A stretch of DNA of 15,791 nucleotides, taken from positions 1 to 15,791 of the forward strand of contig VSNJ01000095.1 of the NCBI GenBank assembly GCA_009774235.1. The letters run 5' to 3'. The notes below the pieces were generated by a model that was not told the origin of the DNA, did not search any database, and worked only from the letters and a program-made list of their open reading frames with translations. Shown here piece by piece: positions 1-8,085 of this stretch. The stretch is from Lachnospiraceae bacterium (GTDB lineage: Bacteria; Bacillota; Clostridia; Lachnospirales; Lachnospiraceae). The position numbers and the translations under genes are program-made. Numbering within the stretch: the stretch's first letter is position 1; every line of letters begins with the position of its first letter.

Positions 1-51
1 ATTTTTAAATACAAAATACACTCTATGAGTAAAATATTTCCAATAAACCAT

Positions 52-57
52 AAGGAG
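52..57 (+). promoter_or_regulatory. Ribosome binding site of the first gene, ambiguous start
   Basis: AAGGAG lies 5 nt before an ATG at 63 that opens only a four-codon frame (MFYE, stop), and 12 nt before the in-frame ATG at 70 that opens the long gene. The four-codon frame's stop overlaps the beginning of the real gene. An in-frame ATG at 25 lies upstream of the ribosome binding site and is unlikely to be used. Confidence 0.5.
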
Positions 58-69
58 AAACCATGTTCT

Positions 70-579
70 ATGAGTAAAACTAAAAAACGTACATTAATTA
101 TTGCAGGTGCTATTGCCCTTATTGTTGCTACTGTTATTATCTGTTACTTTGTATTTGCCAAAAACAACGAAACGGATTTACTTTATGAAGACAATGCTAC
201 CACTGGGATTATGCCAGGAACAGATATTGATAAAAGAAAAGAAGAACTACAGACAATGCTTGATAACAGCATGATAGCATTTTCTATCAACACATCCCCT
301 GTATTTTTAAATGGTACATCTGAAGGAAACCTCTTAATTGAAAATCCAGGAAATAACGCAAAACTTCTACGTATAAGTATTTTAATTAATGATACAGATG
401 AAGAAATATATTCATCAAATTACCTGAAACCAGGAACTTATATTGAAGCTGCCAAATTAAATAAAGTCCTTAAAAAAGGAACTTATGATGCTACTGCCTA
501 CTTCTCAGCATATGAAGAAGAAACGGGAGAATATATAGGACAGACTGGTGCACAAATAGAAATTACTGTACAAAATTAA
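70..579 (+). CDS. Membrane-anchored extracellular beta-domain protein, unknown function
   Basis: From the ATG at 70 this encodes 169 residues; the ATG at 25 would add 15 residues but precedes the ribosome binding site. A basic start (MSKTKKR) is followed by one hydrophobic segment at about residues 9-30, giving an uncleaved N-in, C-out anchor. The outer part (about 31-169) looks like a beta-sandwich. Motifs include the repeated-hydroxyl, Gly and Asn pattern NGTSEGNLLIENPGNN, then KPGTYIEAAKL, KKGTYDATAYFSAYE and a C-terminal GQTGAQIEITV. I recall similar short anchored proteins in Clostridia but cannot name the family. It lies 86 bp upstream of a secreted protein on the same strand and is probably co-transcribed with it. 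An extracellular structural or assembly role is inference. Confidence 0.75.
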   Translation: MSKTKKRTLIIAGAIALIVATVIICYFVFAKNNETDLLYEDNATTGIMPGTDIDKRKEELQTMLDNSMIAFSINTSPVFLNGTSEGNLLIENPGNNAKLLRISILINDTDEEIYSSNYLKPGTYIEAAKLNKVLKKGTYDATAYFSAYEEETGEYIGQTGAQIEITVQN

Positions 580-665
580 GGGTTTCCAGGACAGATACTT
601 GGTATTATAAAATATTTATTATGATATAAACATACTGTGACAAATACAGAAAGGGGATTTTTAAT

Positions 666-1244
666 ATGAAGAAAAGAAATATTATATTACAGTTTGCATT
701 AGCTGCTTCTTTGCTATTTTCTACAGTTACATATGCAGCAACTGCTTCTTCACCAAAGGACATACCTGTTGGCAGTTCTGGACAGATGGAAATGGTTGGG
801 ACAATAGAACCAACAATTCTTTCTGTTACTATGCCATCATTTGTGCCTTTTAATATAAGCAACAGCCTCCAGAGCCAGAATAAAGTTATTTCACCGAGAA
901 TTAATGTAAAAAATAATTCTAATATCCCAGTACAGATAGACGTTATATACACAAAAGTAGATTTAAGCAAGCTTGAAAATGTCAGCTGGAGCAACAATGG
1001 AACTGTTAATGCAAACCAGATTGCTATTGGTTTAAAACAGGAAGAAATAGAAAATGAAATGCCAGAAGATTTGGTACATGCTAAATGGCTTAAAGAAAAC
1101 CAGAAACAGGATACTAATATTATGGTTCTGGACGCAAGCCAGAAAGGTGCAATGTACGTTGTTGGAACACTTGGTGCAAAAGTTTCAGAAAATGCTACAT
1201 TTAATGTAACACCTACATTTGTTGTAAGCAAAACATCAGAATAA
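666..1244 (+). CDS. Secreted beta-sandwich surface protein, unknown function
   Basis: This encodes 192 residues. The ribosome binding site AAGGGG (651-656) is 9 nt before the ATG. The signal peptide is clear: MKKR, a hydrophobic core at about 5-20, and probable cleavage near VTYA/ATA at 24-26. The mature protein is rich in beta-forming residues, with IEPTILSVTMPSFVPFNI near 47-64 and SPRINVKNNSNIPVQIDV near 76-93. The N-rich strand followed by a PV-type strand resembles clostridial surface proteins that pack as fibre or pilin-like subunits, but I see no sorting signal, WxL motif or transmembrane tail. It sits between the anchored beta protein and the EpsG-like gene. A role as a matrix or fibre subunit is inference. 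Confidence 0.75.
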   Translation: MKKRNIILQFALAASLLFSTVTYAATASSPKDIPVGSSGQMEMVGTIEPTILSVTMPSFVPFNISNSLQSQNKVISPRINVKNNSNIPVQIDVIYTKVDLSKLENVSWSNNGTVNANQIAIGLKQEEIENEMPEDLVHAKWLKENQKQDTNIMVLDASQKGAMYVVGTLGAKVSENATFNVTPTFVVSKTSE

Positions 1245-1316
1245 AAGAAACTATTTAAAGCATTAGTTATACATGTTGCAGTATGTTTATTATATAAAAT
1301 TCCAGAAGGTATTATT

Positions 1317-2414
1317 ATGACCATTTATTATTTTACAATTTCTGTTATTGCAGGACTTGGTTTTATCCTTACAGATAAGAAAAAAGAAAAGAAAAAGACA
1401 GTTATTTATATAATACTGTCTTTCTTAATCCTTGTATTTACAGCCTCATTCCGTTATGCCATTGGTTTTGACTATTTTTCATACAAAAATATCTATGAAA
1501 CAATATCAGGACTGGAATTTAACGATATCCTTAATTATTATTGGAAAGAACCTCTATTTTTTATATTATGCAAACTTTTTTGTATACTGGGATGCCCATA
1601 TCATTTATTCCTTGTATTTTTAAATATTTTTTTAATTTCTGCTGTCTTATGGTTTGTATTTAATTATTCTAAAATTCCATGGACCAGTATATATTTTTAT
1701 ATTACCTTACAGTTTCTGGCATATAATATGAATTTATTACGCCAGTCTGTTGCCTTAACGTTTTTTCTTTTTGCATACCCATTCCTTAAAGATAAAAAAA
1801 TTGTGCCATATACAATACTTATAATAACTGGAGGAATGTTTCATAATACCTTATTATTATTACTTCCGTTTTATTTTCTCCTTACGAAAAAGAATACAAA
1901 AAAATATACACTACTGGTTATTTTACTATCTGTACTTATATACTACTTTTTTGACCCTTTTTTTTCACTTATAATGCCAATGCTTCCAGAAAAGTATGCA
2001 GATTATTTTGATGGTTATTTCTGGAAACCATCTACATATGTCTATGTAATACCATCTGCCTTATACTGTATTTTAATTTATCTTTTCAGAAAACGTATAC
2101 GTGGGGATATACAGCGTTCTTTATATATTAATAGTGCAATTTATAATTTTATCATCAACCTTTTTATTACAAAACACTTTATTCTCGAACGCTTTTCGGT
2201 TTATCCATTTGCTATTTCATTAATTGCAATTCCTGAAATAATTTATTCATACAGAAGAAAAGGAAAGAAACAGACAACAAGCTATTACTGTGTACTTATT
2301 TTATTTATATTATATGGTATTGCATACTTTTTATTTGCAGCATATAAAGGATTTCATAATGTTTATCCTTATATAAGCCTGCTTGATAAAAGCCATTCTT
2401 CACCAGTAAACTAA
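1317..2414 (+). CDS. EpsG-family polytopic membrane protein (exopolysaccharide polymerase type)
   Basis: This encodes 365 residues with roughly nine or ten hydrophobic segments. The ribosome binding site AGAAGG (1304-1309) is 7 nt before the ATG. EpsG-family hallmarks are visible: FRYAIGFDYFSY near 45-56, NLLRQSVALTFFLF near 139-152, and GGMFHNTLLLLLPFYF near 172-187. The Arg-Gln and His motifs are the conserved polar positions of the family. EpsG-type proteins are integral membrane proteins of exopolysaccharide loci, generally taken as Wzy-like repeat-unit polymerases. No glycosyltransferase or flippase is in the window, so the rest of such a locus would lie to the left. The gene follows two surface-protein genes by 72 bp and ends directly on a strong terminator, so it is probably last in the unit. 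Confidence 0.85.
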   Translation: MTIYYFTISVIAGLGFILTDKKKEKKKTVIYIILSFLILVFTASFRYAIGFDYFSYKNIYETISGLEFNDILNYYWKEPLFFILCKLFCILGCPYHLFLVFLNIFLISAVLWFVFNYSKIPWTSIYFYITLQFLAYNMNLLRQSVALTFFLFAYPFLKDKKIVPYTILIITGGMFHNTLLLLLPFYFLLTKKNTKKYTLLVILLSVLIYYFFDPFFSLIMPMLPEKYADYFDGYFWKPSTYVYVIPSALYCILIYLFRKRIRGDIQRSLYINSAIYNFIINLFITKHFILERFSVYPFAISLIAIPEIIYSYRRKGKKQTTSYYCVLILFILYGIAYFLFAAYKGFHNVYPYISLLDKSHSSPVN

Positions 2415-2460
2415 AATACGCCTGGAAATATATTCTTATATACTTCCAGGCGTATTTTTA
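2413..2460. terminator. Strong rho-independent terminator, usable in both directions
   Basis: A perfect 15-bp stem (2413-2427 with 2444-2458, GC-rich core CGCCTGGAA) is extended by one mismatch and 4 more pairs around a 6-nt loop (2433-2438). The right arm ends in TTTTT, and the left arm read on the minus strand ends in TTTTAG. The stem overlaps the EpsG stop codon. It ends the plus-strand unit and could also end transcripts of the convergent BlaI-type gene. Confidence 0.9.
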
Positions 2461-2522
2461 ATCAATAGACATCTAAATCATACATAAACACATATATGGT
2501 ACGTTATAATAATTGTAAAAAC

Positions 2523-2951
2523 CTAATTGCCAGCAAACCGTTTCTTTCTATAGTTCTTTATAAACTCTTTTATCTCCTTTAAGTCTTTATCAAGCCTTTC
2601 AGGGTCTTCTTCTGAATCCAGAAGAATAGCAAGTATGGCAGCCTTTGAAACCTTCTTGCTCATAGACTTGTACTGGTGTACCAGTTTCTGTAGCAAAAAT
2701 TCCTCCTGGCATATTACGGATTTGTAACTTCTTGTCAATACAGTACCACTGTAAACAATATCTGCTATTTCAATTAAATTATTTTTCAGCAGTTTCCTAA
2801 GTACAGCCTGTGTTGTATTCATTGTAAGTCCATCACCAGATTTTGAAATCATTGTAGCAGTCTTAGGCTCGTCACTCTCCCATAATATGTTTAATACATC
2901 CATATCACGTTTTGTTAAGTTAAGCATAGTGTTTAATTCTTCAGTTTCCAT
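2523..2951 (-). CDS. BlaI/MecI/CopY-family winged-helix repressor
   Basis: This encodes 142 residues. AAGGAG (plus-strand complement 2962-2967) lies 10 nt before the ATG. The winged-helix domain spans about 10-78: LTKRDMDVLNILWESDEPKT, a recognition helix near TMNTTQAVLRKLLKNNLI (43-60), and a wing with YSGTVLTRSYKS (67-78). The helical dimerisation tail (about 84-137) resembles BlaI/MecI. Family members repress beta-lactamase, copper or cell-wall stress genes and are usually paired with a BlaR1-type M56 protease that cleaves an Asn-Phe bond. No BlaR1 gene is adjacent and the protein contains no Asn-Phe dipeptide, so another release mechanism is likely. It is divergent from the mannanase gene, which makes that gene or its own gene possible targets; this is inference. 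Confidence 0.85.
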   Translation of the reverse strand: METEELNTMLNLTKRDMDVLNILWESDEPKTATMISKSGDGLTMNTTQAVLRKLLKNNLIEIADIVYSGTVLTRSYKSVICQEEFLLQKLVHQYKSMSKKVSKAAILAILLDSEEDPERLDKDLKEIKEFIKNYRKKRFAGN

Positions 2952-3378
2952 AATTAATCATCTCCTTAAATAATATTTAGATTAACATATAACCCATTAT
3001 TTTATGTATAAATTTTAATCTATATATATACTATATATTGTTATCGTAAAAAAATCAAATATTATTTGCAATTTGATTAAAAAAATATTTTTATTCCTAG
3101 AAACAGTATATTATAATCTTCATTACGAAAGCTGTATTCCAGTACCAGCAATGCCCGCAGATATTATAACTCACAAGGAACGCCTTAAATACTCTCTGTA
3201 ACTATTTTAGAAATCCTTTGAAAATTAAAAATACATAGATTATTTATTAATTACAAAAAATAGTAGCAGTTTTTGGTAAAAACTTATAAATTTTTATTTG
3301 TCATATTGTGTTTCATTATATAGTATGATATAGTCTGTATATAATATAAACTGTTATTTAAAAAGAAAGTAGTAATCT
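2952..3378. other. Divergent AT-rich intergenic region between repressor and mannanase
   Basis: These 427 bp hold no supported gene. A 7-bp inverted repeat (ATCAAAT 3054-3060, ATTTGAT 3071-3077, 10-nt spacer) is flanked by A- and T-runs and could be an operator or a weak hairpin. A patch at about 3125-3210 is noticeably richer in G and C than its surroundings but shows no start codon with a ribosome binding site. The right end holds the presumed mannanase promoter. Confidence 0.5.
3317..3345 (+). promoter_or_regulatory. Candidate promoter of the mannanase gene
   Basis: A perfect TATAAT at 3340-3345 has a poor -35 match (TTATAT, 3317-3322) at 17-bp spacing. It lies about 33 nt before the ATG, leaving a short leader. 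The ribosome binding site is weak (AGAAAG near 3364-3369). The weak -35 would suit an activated or repressed promoter. Confidence 0.4.
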
Positions 3379-4782
3379 ATGAAGCCAGAAAGAACAGATT
3401 TTAAAACTATTACACTAAGAAGTATATTTTTAGCGTTGATTGCTGTAATAGCCGTAACATGTACACTTATTCATTCTAGCAGGACGGAAGCGGCATCACC
3501 TGAATGTGGATTCTATGTAGATGGCACAACTATAAGGGATTCTAAAGGAAATCCTTTTGTTATCAGGGGAATTAATGTTGCCCATGCATGGTATCCATCA
3601 GAAACAGAAAGGTCTATAAAGGCAGTTGCAAAAACTGGAGCCAATGCTGTAAGGGTTGTTTTGTCTAACGGAAGTATATACAATGAAGTATCAAAAGACT
3701 GTGTCCGTGATATTATTGGATGGTGTAAAGAAAACAAACTTATATGCATACTTGAAGTACATGATACAACAGGGGATGATTATATAACTTCTCTCCAAAA
3801 AGCAACCAGTTACTGGATTGGTATGAAAGATATTCTTAAACAAGAAAAAGACCATATAATTTTGAATTATGCTAATGAATTGTATGGAACATGGAACGGA
3901 CAGCAATGGGCAGAAGGATATAAAACAGAAATTCCAAAGCTCCGTAATGCTGGTATTTGCAATCTTATTATGGTAGACTGTGCTGGATGGGGACAATACC
4001 CTGATTCAATTAAAGGATATGGAAAGTCTGTCTATGATGCAGATCCAGACCACAATGTTTGTTTCTCTATACATATGTATGAATATGCAGGAGGAACAGA
4101 AGATATCGTAGTACAAAATATTAACAATGCACTTTCTATAGGAGTTCCAGTAGTAATTGGTGAATTTGCTGCAGAACATACCAATGGTGATGTAGCAGAA
4201 GAAAAAATTATGTCTTACTGTGAAGAAAAACAAGCGGGTTATATTGGATGGTCATGGAAAGGAAATAATTCTGATTTAGCTTACCTTGACATTTCATGTG
4301 ACTGGGATGGCACATCTTTTACTCCATGGGGAGAAAAACTGGTTAACGGACCAAACGGTATCCGCAAGACTTCAGAAATTTGTACAATTTATACTAACAG
4401 TGGTGATGATTACATATCTGTTTTCTGGGGAGAAAACAGTGCTGAGCCTTGGGAACAGGCCGTTTCCGTTAAAACTAAAAAGAATGGCGGTATCTTTGAT
4501 GCAAGCAATATAAAACCTTATGGTTATTTCTATGTAGAGTATAGTTCAAGTTCAGCTTCAGAACTTATTCTCCAGAAATGGACAGACCCAGAAAAATGGG
4601 TGAAAGTAAATCCATATGAAACAGGTTACGCAAATGGCCACAAATATTCAAAATTTTCCTATGATGACTGCGTTACAGCATTTGGAACAAGCAATTTTGC
4701 AGGACAGCTTGACCAAATCCATGTAGGAGCTACAGAAAACAATATCACTGTTTATTCTGTCTGCTACTGTTATTCAGAATAA
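3379..4782 (+). CDS. Secreted GH5 (subfamily 8-like) endo-beta-1,4-mannanase with C-terminal beta domain
   Basis: This encodes 467 residues. A signal peptide covers about 1-39 (hydrophobic core 15-30, cleavage near RTEAA). The catalytic TIM barrel spans about 43-332 and follows the GH5_8 mannanase pattern closely: GFYVDGTTIRDSKGNPFVIRG at the start, EVHD (126-129), NYANELYG with acid/base Glu167, DCAGWGQYP (200-208), SIHMYEYAGG (230-239), VIGEF with nucleophile Glu262, HTNGD (267-271) and GWSWKG (290-295). Both catalytic glutamates are present. The residue after Glu167 is Leu where I recall Trp in typical members. Family members cleave mannan, glucomannan or galactomannan backbones outside the cell. 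Residues about 335-467 form a separate beta-rich module with aromatic residues, possibly a carbohydrate-binding module. No dockerin, LRR tail or sorting signal is seen, so the enzyme is probably released or loosely held. It ends before a bidirectional terminator. Confidence 0.93.
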   Translation: MKPERTDFKTITLRSIFLALIAVIAVTCTLIHSSRTEAASPECGFYVDGTTIRDSKGNPFVIRGINVAHAWYPSETERSIKAVAKTGANAVRVVLSNGSIYNEVSKDCVRDIIGWCKENKLICILEVHDTTGDDYITSLQKATSYWIGMKDILKQEKDHIILNYANELYGTWNGQQWAEGYKTEIPKLRNAGICNLIMVDCAGWGQYPDSIKGYGKSVYDADPDHNVCFSIHMYEYAGGTEDIVVQNINNALSIGVPVVIGEFAAEHTNGDVAEEKIMSYCEEKQAGYIGWSWKGNNSDLAYLDISCDWDGTSFTPWGEKLVNGPNGIRKTSEICTIYTNSGDDYISVFWGENSAEPWEQAVSVKTKKNGGIFDASNIKPYGYFYVEYSSSSASELILQKWTDPEKWVKVNPYETGYANGHKYSKFSYDDCVTAFGTSNFAGQLDQIHVGATENNITVYSVCYCYSE

Positions 4783-4839
4783 CTATCTTAACCAGTGCAC
4801 ATAAATAACTTTATACAATAAGATGTGAAGTTTTCCTTA

Positions 4840-4884
4840 ACCAAAAAACTCTCTCAAGTTCAAAATATGAAAGAGTTTTTTGGT
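4840..4884. terminator. Bidirectional terminator between mannanase and CotH genes
   Basis: A perfect 13-bp stem pairs ACCAAAAAACTCT (4840-4852) with its reverse complement at 4872-4884, around a 19-nt loop. The stem carries six A and six T, so each strand gives a U-run at the end of the hairpin. It sits between two convergent coding ends and probably serves both. Confidence 0.8.
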
Positions 4885-4918
4885 ATAATCAGTTAAATTG
4901 GTAAAGAACCTGGCTTTT

Positions 4919-7900
4919 TTACAGCTTCTTAAAAAGTTTTAAATATTTATTATATTTCCCAGCAGGTGCTTTTATTTCAAGGTCTTCTGCAGTTTCTCCT
5001 ATAACATTTTTTCCCGCTTTTTTAAGTTTCCCTGACTTTATATCAAGAAGCTTTAATAGTTTGCATTTATAAAAGGCTTTGTCACCAATAATTTTAATAT
5101 TTTTGCCAATAACTACCTTTTTAAGTTTCTGGCATCCCTCAAATACACTTTTTCCTATTTCTGTAACTTTATATGATATACCTTTATATACAACTTTACT
5201 AGGTATTTTTATATTTTCTATAGATTTATTAGAAACATCTGTACATATAACTGTTTTTGCATCAGTTTTTGTAGTTTTATATACAAGACCACCAAAAGTA
5301 AATTTTATATTTTTGTTTTTATCTTTTTTTACATCTTTATTTTTGTTTTTATCTGTATCTTTTCCTGTTACAGTAACTTTACAGAACCTTATTCTGTCAG
5401 ACAAGCTGCATTTTACACCAATATAAGCAGTCCCTGTTTTTTTAGCATAAATATATCCTGCTGGATTAATTTCAACTAAAGATTCATCTGATGTATCAAA
5501 TATATAACTTAAACCAGGCATCCTTGGATTTCCATACTCGGGTATTATTCTGGAATAACTTCCTTTTTTAAGGGTTATATCTTTTTCTTTTAATGAAAAC
5601 TCTGCGCTTTGTGGAAATTTCACCTCATCATACCCAATAATATGCACTAGACATTTTGCAGAAAGTCCATCTTTCGTAGTTGCTGTAATTGTTGCATCTC
5701 CTTTTTTCATTGTCAATATTTCTATTTTATTATTATATTCATTAAAATGTATACTTACAACACTTTCATCACTGCTTGTATAAGTAACTTCTGGTACTTC
5801 AGCATTAAATGGTATTACATATACAGGTATCAAAGGTATTGAATCAAACATATAATAACATATTTCATCTTGTGCAAAACTAATTCCTGTTGCTTTTACT
5901 GCTTTGCTCTTATCAAGCCATTTAGCATAAAATGTTGTATCAGAACTAATACTTATATTTTCAGTTACAGGGCTTTCATACTCCTTTCCATCTATAACAT
6001 TTTTATAATACCATCCTTTAAATATATAACCATTTTTTTCTGGTGGTTCTGGAAATGTAATACCATAATTACTGTTTTTTAAATAAGTATCCTTTTTGTA
6101 TATCTCTCCATCAGACATATATGTTAAGTTATATGTAACAGGGTAAAGTGTATTTACATTGGCATCTATCCATTCTACACGGTCAGATATCCATTTTTTA
6201 AGACGTTCCACTTCACTGTCAAATGTTGCAGAAGATTTGAATTCTGGAATATCTTCACCTGCCAGTACATAAATTCCATTGTCAGCCAGGATATCACCAG
6301 ACCATCCCCCAGCTCCGGCAAAAATACCAATTACATTATAATTTGCCTTTTGTGAATTATAAAGTTGTGCCGCATACTGGTCAATCTGTCCGCCATCTTT
6401 ACATGCATATAAAAGCTTTTCTTTAAATGCAGGCCATCTTTTTATAAGCTTTTCTACAAATAACTTATCCTGCATAAGCCTTCCAAACCACGTTGAATTA
6501 GTTTTGCTAAAATTCTTTGTATTTTTATCTGTATCTCCCCACGCAACATAGTCAAAATCCCATAACGGCCCCCAGAACAGTTTGCCATTCCTCTTTTTAT
6601 ATAAATATGTACTTGAAGAATTATATGCATCACCATTGCTTGATATCTCTTGTACCCAGTAATAATCAATGGCAGCATCTATATCCATATATTCTCCATA
6701 ATGTTTCCCATTTAAATCTTTATAATCTTTACTATATATGGCATCTTCTGTCTTTTGTACATAGTCTGAAATATAATTATATTGTGCCTCATTAAAATAA
6801 TCGTCGAAACCTGGGCTTTGTATTGCAAAAGTATTACCTCTGTCTGTAGCAAATACCTCTTTCATATTGTCACTTTCTGTATAAGGTGACAAACTTAAAA
6901 GATATCCTCCTGTAATAGCAGCACCTGTTGTAACATTTTTAGCAGCTTCATCTGCTTCCAGGTCGTCAATATTAACACGGTTTTTGCCAACACGTATCTG
7001 CTCACATAAATAATAGCTTCCTGCATACTGGTTATTCATAATTACATCTACAAATACACACTGTGGTGTATATTTCATGCCCATTTCTGCACCAAGCCAG
7101 TAAGTAATTTTATTACGTATCATTGACCCATCATAATAATTGGCAAGAAGAATCCAGTGTTTATTCTTTCCCATTCCAAAAAAATCTGTGCTTGTCTTAA
7201 GTTTAAATTTATAAGGCTTTTTGTCAGCATACCATGTTGAATTACCTCTGCCTCTGATATATTCAAGGTCATATGTACCTGATGCCATCTTTTTACTACT
7301 ATATTCAGATTTATACCCATCTGGGACTTCAAGTGACATATTGCCATAGCATTCTGTATTATGGCTTGTATCCCCGTTCATTTCACCTATAGAACCTTCC
7401 GATTCATCAATATTAAAATCCAATATTGGAATATCATTATTTGTAAAAAATATACTGCGTAATAGAAACTTTCCACTAAACATATTATCTGTAGTTACTT
7501 TAAATGATATTTTATGTTTTCCTGTAATATTCCTGTTCTTAACATTCTGGCATACATTTTTTACAAGGTTCCAATAATCTTTACGCTTCTGGGCATTAAG
7601 ATTTACTGAAGCAAATGCTTTCTTATCATTATCAAGATAAAACTGGAGCGAAAGCTTTTCCTTCTTACAAGCGAGCCCGTCTACAACAATATAACCAGGA
7701 CTCTGTGTACCAAAATCAATTTCTTCCTCAAATGTAAATGTACTTCCATTAATACCATCACGGCTTCCTTTTATTAATACACCATTACCCTTTTTGTAAT
7801 ATTCCATGCTGGTTTTATTGTCTGAAACTGTAAATTTCTTCTGCAACAAAAGTTCTGCTATTTCTTGTTTATCTGTGCTGCTATTTGTAATTTCTGCATT

Positions 7901-8065
7901 GGCAGAAAATGGAGACACAGTCTCCTGCCCTGCTTCTGGTTCTGCTGCTTTTGTATTATCTATTGCCGCCTTTGTATAAATTGGTACTATCCCTGCAAAT
8001 TCTAATATCATCGAAACTGATAAGATAATACTAATTGCAAATTTTGTTATACGTTTATAAGCCAT
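4919..8065 (-). CDS. Secreted CotH-kinase surface protein with Ig-like and LRR modules (distal paralog)
   Basis: From the chosen ATG at 8065 this encodes 1048 residues; an upstream ATG at 8089 would overlap the preceding stop by 4 bp. The inner start has AAAGAGG 9 nt ahead, and its MAYKRITKFAIS aligns with MGFKYLKKNAVS of the paralog. Order of parts: signal peptide 1-34; unknown beta domain about 62-215; CotH kinase about 235-635 with RGRGNSTW (271-278), GMGKNKHW (297-304), SNGDAY (476-481) and WDFDYVAWG (502-510), whose Asp residues are the likely metal-binding and catalytic ones; Listeria-Bacteroides repeat about 644-717; two Big2-like domains about 722-810 and 817-900; Lys/Asn/Asp linker 901-920; BspA-like LRR tail 921-1048. 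CotH proteins are atypical protein kinases, known from spore coats and seen in secreted clostridial proteins. Here an extracellular kinase or adhesin at the cell surface is inferred; its substrate is unknown. Confidence 0.88.
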   Translation of the reverse strand: MAYKRITKFAISIILSVSMILEFAGIVPIYTKAAIDNTKAAEPEAGQETVSPFSANAEITNSSTDKQEIAELLLQKKFTVSDNKTSMEYYKKGNGVLIKGSRDGINGSTFTFEEEIDFGTQSPGYIVVDGLACKKEKLSLQFYLDNDKKAFASVNLNAQKRKDYWNLVKNVCQNVKNRNITGKHKISFKVTTDNMFSGKFLLRSIFFTNNDIPILDFNIDESEGSIGEMNGDTSHNTECYGNMSLEVPDGYKSEYSSKKMASGTYDLEYIRGRGNSTWYADKKPYKFKLKTSTDFFGMGKNKHWILLANYYDGSMIRNKITYWLGAEMGMKYTPQCVFVDVIMNNQYAGSYYLCEQIRVGKNRVNIDDLEADEAAKNVTTGAAITGGYLLSLSPYTESDNMKEVFATDRGNTFAIQSPGFDDYFNEAQYNYISDYVQKTEDAIYSKDYKDLNGKHYGEYMDIDAAIDYYWVQEISSNGDAYNSSSTYLYKKRNGKLFWGPLWDFDYVAWGDTDKNTKNFSKTNSTWFGRLMQDKLFVEKLIKRWPAFKEKLLYACKDGGQIDQYAAQLYNSQKANYNVIGIFAGAGGWSGDILADNGIYVLAGEDIPEFKSSATFDSEVERLKKWISDRVEWIDANVNTLYPVTYNLTYMSDGEIYKKDTYLKNSNYGITFPEPPEKNGYIFKGWYYKNVIDGKEYESPVTENISISSDTTFYAKWLDKSKAVKATGISFAQDEICYYMFDSIPLIPVYVIPFNAEVPEVTYTSSDESVVSIHFNEYNNKIEILTMKKGDATITATTKDGLSAKCLVHIIGYDEVKFPQSAEFSLKEKDITLKKGSYSRIIPEYGNPRMPGLSYIFDTSDESLVEINPAGYIYAKKTGTAYIGVKCSLSDRIRFCKVTVTGKDTDKNKNKDVKKDKNKNIKFTFGGLVYKTTKTDAKTVICTDVSNKSIENIKIPSKVVYKGISYKVTEIGKSVFEGCQKLKKVVIGKNIKIIGDKAFYKCKLLKLLDIKSGKLKKAGKNVIGETAEDLEIKAPAGKYNKYLKLFKKL

Positions 8066-8074
8066 ATTTTTATT

Positions 8075-8081
8075 CCTCTTT
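8075..8081 (-). promoter_or_regulatory. Ribosome binding site deciding the start of the distal CotH gene
   Basis: On the minus strand AAAGAGG is followed by 9 nt and the ATG at 8065. The alternative ATG at 8089 has no purine-rich site before it and could only be used by coupling to the overlapping stop of the upstream gene. Confidence 0.6.
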
Positions 8082-8085
8082 CTAT

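Noticed and set aside
605..1324. Long minus-strand open frame (239 codons) opposite the secreted beta-protein gene
   Set aside because: It overlaps the plus-strand gene that has a good ribosome binding site and signal peptide; the antisense product has no coherent domain.
2523..2951. Possible beta-lactamase regulatory locus
   Set aside because: No beta-lactamase, penicillin-binding protein or BlaR1 gene is present in the window.
3125..3210. GC-richer patch with an open frame ending in THKERLKYSL
   Set aside because: The frame has no start codon with a ribosome binding site and no recognisable family; it may be a relic but cannot be supported.
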